Positions 1 to 5,141 of a stretch of DNA of 5,763 nt are shown in pieces. Source of the DNA: Campylobacterota bacterium. GTDB taxonomy: Bacteria; Campylobacterota; Campylobacteria; Campylobacterales; SZUA-545. The stretch covers positions 1 through 5,763 of the forward strand of contig JAUPLZ010000191.1 of assembly GCA_030836705.1 (NCBI GenBank), given 5' to 3'. Each line of letters opens with the position of its first letter. Position 1 is the stretch's first letter. The notes beneath the pieces are model-generated. The model was not told the origin of the DNA, did no database searches, and saw only the letters and a program-made list of their open reading frames with translations. A program made the position numbers and the translations under genes.

Positions 1-49
1 CGATCTGAAATATTAAAAATTTAGTAAAAAATTAGCGCCGATTTAGTAC

Positions 50-64
50 TTCACCTACGGTGAA
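50..64. repeat. Perfect 6-bp palindrome with 3-base centre
   Basis: TTCACC-TAC-GGTGAA reads as an inverted repeat with a three-base spacer. Such a short symmetric site fits a dimeric repressor operator or a small RNA hairpin. No T-run follows on either strand, so it does not look like an intrinsic terminator. The gene it would serve is unclear, since the nearest start codon in the window is more than 300 bases away. Confidence 0.4.
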
Positions 65-75
65 CAAAATATTAA

Positions 76-99
76 ATTGTTTTCATTCCTGAAAACAAT
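76..99. repeat. Perfect 9-bp inverted repeat with 6-base loop
   Basis: ATTGTTTTC (76-84) is followed by ATTCCT and then by its exact reverse complement GAAAACAAT (91-99). It lies 11 bases after the 50-64 palindrome. Nine matching pairs are more than expected by chance in a short AT-rich stretch, but the arms are A/T-heavy. It could be an operator or a weak hairpin. There is no T-tract beside it. Confidence 0.45.
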
Positions 100-343
100 A
101 ACAAACCGACACTACACCGAAACACCCAGAAAAAAAAGCACAAAAACATCTCTAGAATCAAAGAACTAAAGTTATCCGTACAAATAGCCTATAAACAGAC
201 AAAGCCGCTTAAAATTGATTTTAGAAACAAAAATTCAAGCAATACATTGACTTTACGAAATATGCAGAAAAATAACTTCATGTTTAGCATAGCAAAGCCT
301 TCGCTTGAACTTGTTTCAAATCAAGACGATTGTGCAAAGATGA
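100..343. other. Non-coding stretch, nothing supportable
   Basis: AT-rich sequence between the left-edge palindromes and the lipoprotein promoter. I see no coding region with a plausible start and ribosome site, no RNA gene and no clear repeat. The + strand frame starting at 76 stays open to the TGA at 349-351, but it has no convincing start and a random-looking composition, so I do not call it a gene. Confidence 0.5.
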
Positions 344-352
344 TGATATGAT
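344..352 (+). promoter_or_regulatory. Extended -10 promoter of the lipoprotein gene
   Basis: TGA-TATGAT is a TGn-extended -10 element with one mismatch to TATAAT. It would start transcription near 359, leaving a leader of about 30 bases. No good -35 hexamer lies 16-18 bases upstream. Vegetative promoters of Campylobacterota often lack a -35 and rely on an extended -10, so this does not count strongly against it. Confidence 0.4.
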
Positions 353-378
353 TAAAAATCAAGTAATTTTTGTATATC

Positions 379-385
379 GGAGGAG
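379..385 (+). promoter_or_regulatory. Ribosome binding site of the lipoprotein gene
   Basis: GGAGGAG ends three bases before the ATG at 389, with the core GGAGG five bases away. It is a near-ideal Shine-Dalgarno sequence and fixes the start of the lipoprotein gene. Confidence 0.8.
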
Positions 386-388
386 TAA

Positions 389-757
389 ATGAAAAAATTG
401 ATTTATATTTTTGGCGTGCTTGCATTATTATTTGCAGGGTGTGCACAAAAAGCAGACAATATTAAGGCTTCTTATGTTTCGCCATTGAAATATGAAAGCT
501 ATACGTGCGAACAGTTAAAAGAAGAAATATTTAGGATTAACGAAAAAACAGCGGCGTTGGCGGGACAGCAAAATTCAACAAGCACAAAGGACACCGTTGC
601 AATGACAGCAGGTGTAGTTATCTTTTGGCCGGCATTGTTCTTATTGGCTTTAGGGGATGATGAAAAAGAGCAAATAGCAAGAATGAAAGGTGAATATAAC
701 GCGATTAAAATAGCGGCAGAAAAGAAAAAATGCGGGTTTGCACCTGACATGAAATAA
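389..757 (+). CDS. Small lipoprotein of unknown function
   Basis: 122-residue protein beginning with a lipoprotein signal: two lysines, a hydrophobic core (residues 4-15) and the lipobox F-A-G-C with the acceptor at C18. Residue 19 is Ala, with no Asp at +2, which favours the outer membrane if the E. coli sorting rule holds. Residues 40-60 form a polar, probably helical stretch starting at C40. Residues about 70-88 (V-A-M-T-A-G-V-V-I-F-W-P-A-L-F-L-L-A-L) are long and hydrophobic enough for a second membrane segment. A charged helix (90-114) and C115 follow, so C40 and C115 could form a disulphide. The signal, hydrophobic G-V-V-I-F-W-P-A-L-F segment and charged tail resemble small hypothetical lipoproteins of Gram-negative bacteria, but I know no assigned function. 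It appears monocistronic and unrelated in strand and content to the restriction locus. The start is set by the strong GGAGGAG. The lipoprotein call is firm; the role is unknown. Confidence 0.8.
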   Translation: MKKLIYIFGVLALLFAGCAQKADNIKASYVSPLKYESYTCEQLKEEIFRINEKTAALAGQQNSTSTKDTVAMTAGVVIFWPALFLLALGDDEKEQIARMKGEYNAIKIAAEKKKCGFAPDMK

Positions 758-772
758 TAAATTCAATAAGTT

Positions 773-822
773 GAGAGTAAGAAAACCAAATTAAAAAATT
801 GATTTTTACAAGTTTTACTCTT
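773..822 (+). terminator. Possible weak terminator after the lipoprotein gene
   Basis: GAGAGTAAGA (773-782) can pair with TTTTACTCTT (813-822), with two G-U pairs, around a 30-base AT-rich loop that can itself fold (A5-TTGA-T5). It lies 16 bases after the stop codon. The stem is AT-rich and no strong T-run follows, so this is only a weak candidate. Confidence 0.2.
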
Positions 823-833
823 TAACATTATAA

Positions 834-897
834 GCATTGATTGGAGGGGGGATAAATAAATCTCTACAAACTGACCTTACAGCCCTGCAATCAATGC
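834..897. repeat. 10-bp perfect inverted repeat, arms 44 bases apart
   Basis: GCATTGATTG (834-843) and CAATCAATGC (888-897) are exact reverse complements. The enclosed DNA carries a purine-rich GGAGGGGGG at 843-851 and a short cysteine-rich reading frame without a normal start codon. The arms could be termini of a very small element, an operator pair, or the base stem of an RNA. Confidence 0.4.
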
Positions 898-941
898 CGA
901 TGCACTTTTTGCCAATTATTTTTCTAGGCATGGTAAAAATC

Positions 942-985
942 CGAAAATAGTCCGAAAACATATCGAAAATAGTCCGATAATTTTT
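942..985. repeat. 22-bp tandem repeat, two copies
   Basis: CGAAAATAGTCCGA occurs at 942-955 and again at 964-977, exactly 22 bases (about two helical turns) apart. Weaker relatives follow at 993-1006 (10 of 14 bases match) and at 1024-1033. This spacing puts the copies on the same face of the helix, as in protein-binding iterons. No replication gene is present in the window, so an origin cannot be claimed. Confidence 0.45.
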
Positions 986-1049
986 GAATTTTTCAAAATA
1001 GTGCTAATTTTGAACCGTTTTTTTGAAGATAGTTTTTTGATTGATTTTG

Positions 1050-1114
1050 AGTGGGGCAATGGGCCATATCATTCGGTGCAGCCGTACTTTGGCAATGGAA
1101 GCATAAGCCCCACT
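1050..1114. other. GC-rich island bounded by 8-bp inverted repeat
   Basis: AGTGGGGC (1050-1057) and GCCCCACT (1107-1114) are exact reverse complements enclosing 49 bases. The 65-base block is about 54% GC, while the 90 bases before it and the 60 after it are about 23%. Inside, GGCAATGG occurs twice (1055-1062, 1091-1098) and CGG-TGCAG-CCG could form a small stem. It may be a structured RNA, a miniature element or a relic of an older gene. I do not recognise it. Confidence 0.4.
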
Positions 1115-1151
1115 ATTGATTGAAAAGTGATTGATTTATAAACTTTTTTTT
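1113..1151. repeat. Imperfect 38-bp direct repeat, copy 1
   Basis: Begins CTATTGATTGAAAA, ends GATTTATAAACTTTTTTT and pairs with the copy at 1189-1226, 76 bases downstream. Only the few bases after the shared 5' block and two positions near the 3' end differ. A further AAACTTTTTTTTGA at 1159-1172 repeats the 3' end between the two copies. Confidence 0.55.
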
Positions 1152-1184
1152 GAGAGCGAAACTTTTTTTTGACTTTGTACACTT

Positions 1185-1226
1185 TCCGCTATTGATTGAA
1201 AATGGCGGATTTGTTAAACTTTTTTT
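1185..1226 (+). terminator. Hairpin followed by T-tract, 37 bases past hsdR end
   Basis: TCCGCTATT (1185-1193) pairs with AATGGCGGA (1201-1209): nine pairs including one G-U, with a 7-base loop. Seven T follow at 1220-1226. The T-tract and the G-U pair make sense only for + strand transcripts; in hsdR mRNA the pair becomes an A-C mismatch and no U-run follows. The 10-base gap between stem and T-tract is longer than in a classic intrinsic terminator. It could stop + strand readthrough from entering hsdR antisense. Confidence 0.35.
1189..1226. repeat. Imperfect 38-bp direct repeat, copy 2
   Basis: Begins CTATTGATTGAAAA, ends GATTTGTTAACTTTTTTT and matches the copy at 1113-1151. Unlike copy 1, its middle reads ATGGCGGA, which pairs with upstream sequence to form the 1185-1209 hairpin, so only this copy has terminator-like structure. 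Confidence 0.55.
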
Positions 1227-1262
1227 CAAAGAATGCTTATTTTAAATAGCAGGCTGAAGCGC

Positions 1263-4100
1263 CTACAAATCGTAAAACTTATCAACAAACTTCACTATCT
1301 TGTCCAGCACCCTAGGAACGATGGTCCTGCGCTCCATGTACTTTGGCGTGAAGTTCAACGTTTTAGCTACATCATCTTTAAGGGGTACTCTCTCTTCGTA
1401 AATGTAGGTATCGACCACTTTTCTTACCTCTTCGCACTTTAGGTTTTCTTCTTTGCATAGCGCATCATAGGCAAGTTCCTTTTCCTCTTCCCAGAACTTC
1501 TCAAACTCATTTTCGATATTGTCCGAGTCACTTATGTGCAGCATGTTTTCATTGATGAACTTTTCAATGAGTTCTTTTTTGCTTCTAAGATGTACTTGAC
1601 CTTCCATCATGCCAAGTATGTTCTTTTTGTGTATTTCTTTATCCTGCTCGTCTGCATCTTTATATCTGGCAAGCAATATCAGGATATACGTTACATTGAT
1701 TTCATCTTTGTGTATAAGCTCCAGTTCAAAGTCCACATCTTCAAGGATAGATACTTTTTCTTTACCTTCGCCTCTTTCATTTTTTATCTTCTCATGCAGG
1801 TCAAGGTACTTGGATTTATAATCTTCAAACATCTGCTCGCTCATAGATAGATCAGACCATTGAAAGTCACTAAAGCCTTCAAGGATGTTTTTAAGCCGCA
1901 TGATCTCCCTAAAAGCCTTGACAAATTCCAGCTGCTTCTCTTCGCCTTCTTCTTTTAGACTGTCCACGCTGCTTACGTTTGGAGCGATTTTTATCAGTTC
2001 TGTGAATGCTTTGTTGAATTTCTCCACATACTCATCATACGGCTGCATCAAGATGATGTCTTTGGCGTCTTTGTTGGAAAATAAGGCTATGGCATCATCG
2101 GTGTTTTTCTTTAGATTTCTAAAACAGACAATGTTCCCTTGAGATTTTTTCTCATTGAGTATTCTGTTTGTTCTTGAAAATGCCTGTATCAGTCCGTGGT
2201 ACTTGAGATTTTTATCCACATACAGCGTATTTAGCGAAGCACTGTCAAAGCCTGTCAAGAACATATTTACAACAAGGAGGATGTCTATCTCTCTATTCCT
2301 TACTTTCTTGGAGATGTCGTTGTAGTAGTTGTAAAAGCTTTGAGAATCCCTTGTGCTGAACTTCGTGCCAAACATGGCGTTGTAGTCGCGTATGTAGCTC
2401 TCCAGCTTCTCTCTGCTGTGCTGGTTGATATGTGCTTCATCTATTGCAGCGCCATCGGCCTCGTCAATCATGTAAACACCGTTGGCATCTTTGTCATCTT
2501 CGTTTGCACTATAAGAGAAGATAGCGGCTATTTTGAGATTATGGTTTTTCTTTTTAAAGAGTTCATAGTATCGTGTGAGCATATCAACACTGCTTACGCA
2601 CATCATCGCTGTAAACTCTTTAGAATGCGTTTTTCTAGGGTGGTTGGCTAGGATGTAGTCCGTTATCTTTTCTAGCCTCTGAGGGCTCTCCAGGAGCTCT
2701 TTAGTGTCTATGTCCTCTACATCTATGTCAATGTTGGTAGCACTTCCTTCTTTTTCTTTGTATCTGCCTACATATTCGACTGAGAATTTTAAAACATTGT
2801 CATCACTGATGGCATCTGTTATCACATACTTATGCAGGCAGTCATCAAAGAGTTCCCTGGTAGTTCTTTTGCCCAGTTTATTGCCCACGGCATTTTCAGC
2901 AAATATCGGCGTACCCGTAAAGCCTATCATCTGGCTTTTAGTGAAGAACCTGGTGATGTTCAGATGCGTCTCACCAAACTGGCTTCTGTGGCACTCATCA
3001 AAGATAAAGACGATGTGTTTGTCCTTGAGCTGTTCCATCTTTTGTACATAGTGTTTCTTGCTGATGGCAGTGTTGAGCTTTTGTATCGTGGTAACGATGA
3101 GCTTGGTATCATCGCCGAACTGTCTGACAAGGGCTTGGGTGTTATCTGTCCCATCCACGCTTCCGTCACTAAAGCTGTTAAACTCTTTGGTGGTTTGGTA
3201 GTCAAGGTCTTTTCTATCAACAACAAAGACCACTTTATCCACATGCGGCAGCTTCATGAGTATCTGAGCTGTTTTAAAAGAGGTGAGGGTTTTGCCACTT
3301 CCTGTCGTGTGCCAGATGTAGCCGTTCTTGTTTGAGTTCTCTACCCTGTCTATGATGGCTTCGGTGGCATGGAACTGATAGGGGCGCAGTACCATCAGTA
3401 TCTTTGGTACTTGGGCTAGAACAATGTATTTACAGATCATCTTTGAGATGTGGCATCTCTCTAAAAAGATATTGGTGAATTCTTCGATGTTGGTGATGTT
3501 TTTGTTATGCTTATCTGCCCAGAAAAAGGTTTGTTTGAAGGACTGTTTACGGTTGTTCGAGTAGTATTTGGTATTGACGCCGTTACTTATGACAAATACC
3601 TGCACATAGTTAAAGAGGGCATTGTTTGAGCCATAAGAGTGTCTTTGGTAACGGTTGATCTGGTTAAAAGCTTCTTTGAGCTCCAAACCTCTTCTTTTTA
3701 GCTCTATCTGCACCAGCGGCAGACCGTTGATGAGCAGCGTTACATCATAGCGATTTTTGTAAATACCCTCCACGGTGATTTGATGGCTTACCTGAAAGAG
3801 GTTTTGGCACCAGTGCTCTGAGTCTAGGAACTCGATGTATTTGGTCGTACCGTCATCAAGGGGCAGGACAAACTTGTCTCTGAGTATCTTTGCCTTTTCA
3901 AACACCGAGCCTTTATTCAGGTGGTTGAGCACTCTTTTAAATTCATTGTCACTCATGGTAAAGGCGTTGTGCTTTTCGAGCTGGCTTTTTAGGTTTGCTT
4001 CAAGAGCCGTGTCGTCTTTGATGGTGACTGGCTCATACTCTAAGGATATGAGCTGCTTGACAAGGTTGTCTTCCAGTATCGCTTCGCTTTGTTTACTCAT
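1263..4100 (-). CDS. hsdR: Type I restriction enzyme, R (motor/nuclease) subunit
   Basis: 945 residues, full length for HsdR. The subunit translocates DNA with ATP and cuts it when bound to HsdM2S at an unmethylated target. The N-terminal PD-(D/E)xK nuclease shows D119 (R-Y-D-V), E133-x-K135 (Q-I-E-L-K) and the type I QxxxY motif (Q147, Y151). Helicase superfamily 2 motifs follow in order: Walker A T-T-G-S-G-K-T at 265-271, D-E-C-H at 368-371, T-G-T-P at 395-398, the motif V region V-N-M-F-L-T-G-F-D-S at 611-620, and Q-A-F-S-R-T-N-R at 639-646. A long charged helical C-terminal region (about 690-945) would bind the methylase core. All key residues are present, so it should be active. The start is supported by AGGA seven bases upstream and a typical N-terminus (S-E-A-I-L-E-D-N-L). 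It is 237 bases after fic on the same strand, separated by the opposite-strand antitoxin gene. Confidence 0.97.
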   Translation of the reverse strand: MSKQSEAILEDNLVKQLISLEYEPVTIKDDTALEANLKSQLEKHNAFTMSDNEFKRVLNHLNKGSVFEKAKILRDKFVLPLDDGTTKYIEFLDSEHWCQNLFQVSHQITVEGIYKNRYDVTLLINGLPLVQIELKRRGLELKEAFNQINRYQRHSYGSNNALFNYVQVFVISNGVNTKYYSNNRKQSFKQTFFWADKHNKNITNIEEFTNIFLERCHISKMICKYIVLAQVPKILMVLRPYQFHATEAIIDRVENSNKNGYIWHTTGSGKTLTSFKTAQILMKLPHVDKVVFVVDRKDLDYQTTKEFNSFSDGSVDGTDNTQALVRQFGDDTKLIVTTIQKLNTAISKKHYVQKMEQLKDKHIVFIFDECHRSQFGETHLNITRFFTKSQMIGFTGTPIFAENAVGNKLGKRTTRELFDDCLHKYVITDAISDDNVLKFSVEYVGRYKEKEGSATNIDIDVEDIDTKELLESPQRLEKITDYILANHPRKTHSKEFTAMMCVSSVDMLTRYYELFKKKNHNLKIAAIFSYSANEDDKDANGVYMIDEADGAAIDEAHINQHSREKLESYIRDYNAMFGTKFSTRDSQSFYNYYNDISKKVRNREIDILLVVNMFLTGFDSASLNTLYVDKNLKYHGLIQAFSRTNRILNEKKSQGNIVCFRNLKKNTDDAIALFSNKDAKDIILMQPYDEYVEKFNKAFTELIKIAPNVSSVDSLKEEGEEKQLEFVKAFREIMRLKNILEGFSDFQWSDLSMSEQMFEDYKSKYLDLHEKIKNERGEGKEKVSILEDVDFELELIHKDEINVTYILILLARYKDADEQDKEIHKKNILGMMEGQVHLRSKKELIEKFINENMLHISDSDNIENEFEKFWEEEKELAYDALCKEENLKCEEVRKVVDTYIYEERVPLKDDVAKTLNFTPKYMERRTIVPRVLDKIVKFVDKFYDL

Positions 4101-4107
4101 AAATAAA

Positions 4108-4111
4108 TCCT
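4108..4111 (-). promoter_or_regulatory. Ribosome binding site of hsdR
   Basis: AGGA on the minus strand, seven bases before the ATG at 4100. It supports the chosen hsdR start. I could not pick a clear minus-strand promoter in the 95 bases between hsdR and the divergent antitoxin gene. Confidence 0.6.
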
Positions 4112-4124
4112 ACATAAATTTTTA

Positions 4125-4153
4125 TTGTTTTGTAAGTATGGTTTGTATATACT
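4125..4153 (+). promoter_or_regulatory. Sigma70-like promoter of the antitoxin gene
   Basis: TTGTTT (4125-4130) and TATACT (4148-4153) are separated by exactly 17 bases, close to consensus in both boxes. Transcription would start near 4160, giving a leader of about 35 bases before the ATG at 4196. The -10 overlaps the palindrome GTATATAC (4145-4152), a possible regulator site. This promoter would express the small gene independently of the minus-strand operon. Confidence 0.55.
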
Positions 4154-4181
4154 GAGTGTACTAGAAATCATCTTATTTATC

Positions 4182-4185
4182 GGAG
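4182..4185 (+). promoter_or_regulatory. Ribosome binding site of the antitoxin gene
   Basis: GGAG ends ten bases before the ATG at 4196. The spacing is slightly long but workable, and the motif supports translation on the + strand rather than the overlapping minus-strand frame. Confidence 0.5.
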
Positions 4186-4195
4186 TTGTTTTATT

Positions 4196-4351
4196 ATGAA
4201 AAAAACTATCGCAAATACCAATAAACACTTCGCTTCCGCTACAAAAAAGAGAGAAATGATTATCAATTCTGTTTACACTTCGGCTAAAGTCGAAGGTTCT
4301 AAAACCACCAAAAAAGAGCTCAAAGAGCATTACAAACTTATCCATTCGTAA
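4196..4351 (+). CDS. Probable Fic antitoxin (class I, VbhA/YhfG-like)
   Basis: 51-residue basic, helical protein. Residues 29-34 read S-A-K-V-E-G, an exact match to the Fic inhibitory motif [S/T]xxxE[G/N], and the context SAKVEGSKTTKKEL resembles the S-x-x-I-E-G-x-x-x-T-x-x-E-L pattern around this motif in other Fic regulators. In known pairs (VbhA-VbhT, YhfG-Fic) the motif helix docks on the Fic fold and its Glu, here E33, salt-bridges the last Arg of the Fic active-site motif, blocking productive ATP binding. The predicted partner is the neighbouring Fic protein, whose R209 is that Arg. The gene has its own promoter and GGAG site. It points towards fic, and the two 3' ends overlap by 14 bases (4338-4351). 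This convergent layout is unusual; class I antitoxin genes normally sit directly beside the toxin in the same operon. Its small size makes it easy to miss in annotation. Motif and gene signals are seen; inhibition is inferred. Confidence 0.78.
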   Translation: MKKTIANTNKHFASATKKREMIINSVYTSAKVEGSKTTKKELKEHYKLIHS

Positions 4352-5132
4352 GTTCCTCTTTGATTTTCGTCTTCAACAACGCTTTCATCGGTGCATAATC
4401 ACATTCATACCCTGCATGAACTCGCTCTATGTAATTATCAGTTTTTTTGAGATTTAGCCCTATCATCGGGTAGCCATTTTTGGCAAGGATTATGTCGCAT
4501 ATAAGTCTGCTTACTCTGCCATTGCCTTCTCTAAAGGGATGGATAAACAAAAAGTCACAGGTACATTTTGCCAAATCTTGAGTTATCTCATCGAGGCTAT
4601 CATACGCTTTGGATGAAATTTCTTTTAAAAATGCATCAAACTCTGGAAGCCCGCTTAAAAAATCTACTCTCCACTCCCAAGCATCAGCACCGCTTCCTTT
4701 CCTCATGTTTACCGTTCTGTTTTTTCCTGCAAACGGGTAGATGGTCTCAAAAATCATTTTATGCCACTGCTGTATCGTTTTAAATCCAAAAGCTTTAGAG
4801 ATGTCAAGATGATCTACAAGATAACTATACGTTTCAAGAAGTTTCATATCTTCATGCTTGGTAATGAAGTCATGATTGGTTGATTTGAGGTAGTTGATGC
4901 AAATGCCGTCTTTGGAGATGATTTTTTGTATGTCGTTAGAGTTCCACTCAAGCCATGGATTCTCTATGGTCTCGCTCTCTTGTAGGTTTTGAATTGTTTG
5001 ACTATTTGCATCGAGTATATGTTTAGGCGGTTTAGTTTGAGCAAAATACTTTTTATCTGTCTCATACCAATAAAGATATTTATTACTCTTTTGTTGTTTA
5101 AAAGCATAGAGGAAGTATTTTGTTTTTATCAT
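4338..5132 (-). CDS. Fic-domain protein (AMP-transferase), probable toxin
   Basis: 264 residues. Fic enzymes transfer AMP (sometimes another phosphate-containing moiety) from a nucleotide to a hydroxyl of a target protein; many bacterial ones are toxins, for example by modifying gyrase and topoisomerase IV. The catalytic loop H198-P-F-R-E-G-N-G-R206-V-S-R209 matches HPFx[D/E]GNGRxxR completely, so H198 and the anion-binding loop are intact. Upstream, Y-P-F-A-G-K-N-R-T-V-N at 132-142 and the W152-containing segment look like the target-binding flap region. Residues 1-110 are less conserved. S53-E-T-I-E57-N58 also fits the inhibitory motif formally but is followed by Pro. The gene starts 9 bases after the hsdS stop; its AGG site directly follows that stop (spacing 6), so translation is probably linked to hsdS. 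Fic genes within type I restriction loci are a known arrangement. The protein target is unknown. Confidence 0.93.
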   Translation of the reverse strand: MIKTKYFLYAFKQQKSNKYLYWYETDKKYFAQTKPPKHILDANSQTIQNLQESETIENPWLEWNSNDIQKIISKDGICINYLKSTNHDFITKHEDMKLLETYSYLVDHLDISKAFGFKTIQQWHKMIFETIYPFAGKNRTVNMRKGSGADAWEWRVDFLSGLPEFDAFLKEISSKAYDSLDEITQDLAKCTCDFLFIHPFREGNGRVSRLICDIILAKNGYPMIGLNLKKTDNYIERVHAGYECDYAPMKALLKTKIKEELTNG

Positions 5133-5138
5133 CCCAAA

Positions 5139-5141
5139 CCT
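5139..5141 (-). promoter_or_regulatory. Ribosome binding site of fic, abutting the hsdS stop
   Basis: On the minus strand the junction reads TAA-AGG-TTTGGG-ATG: the AGG site directly follows the hsdS stop codon and lies six bases before the fic start. This arrangement suggests that ribosomes finishing hsdS feed fic translation, tying toxin output to the specificity subunit. Confidence 0.6.

Larger units (their letters stand above)
758..1262. other. Gene-free, repeat-rich intergenic region
   Basis: About 500 bases between the lipoprotein and the end of hsdR, both of which read towards it. I find no supportable gene. It contains a 10-bp inverted repeat 44 bases apart (834-897), a 22-bp tandem repeat (942-985), a 54% GC island (1050-1114) in surroundings of about 23% GC, two copies of a roughly 38-bp repeat (1113-1151 and 1189-1226), and a hairpin before a T-tract (1185-1226). 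The motif ATTGATT recurs about five times between 837 and 1197. The density of repeats suggests decayed mobile DNA or structured RNA at the edge of an accessory island. Confidence 0.6.

Noticed and set aside
1..24. Possible end of an upstream + strand gene (R-S-E-I-L-K-I, then TAG)
   Set aside because: Seven codons are too few to support a gene.
76..351. 91-codon open frame upstream of the lipoprotein
   Set aside because: The frame is stop-free but starts in a palindrome without ATG until late (261), has no ribosome site and a Lys/Asn-rich random look typical of AT-rich DNA.
499..750. 83-codon minus-strand frame over the lipoprotein gene
   Set aside because: It is the complement of a gene with a clear lipobox and strong ribosome site; no independent support.
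2832..3335. 167-codon + strand frame inside hsdR
   Set aside because: It is the complement of the HsdR helicase domain, which has all expected motifs in the other strand. No promoter, ribosome site or known domain supports it.
4097..4345. 82-codon minus-strand frame between fic and hsdR
   Set aside because: It lies antisense to the antitoxin gene. Its product is rich in Phe, Ser and Cys with no recognisable motif, and it overlaps the fic end and the hsdR start. The + strand gene has the motif, promoter and ribosome site.
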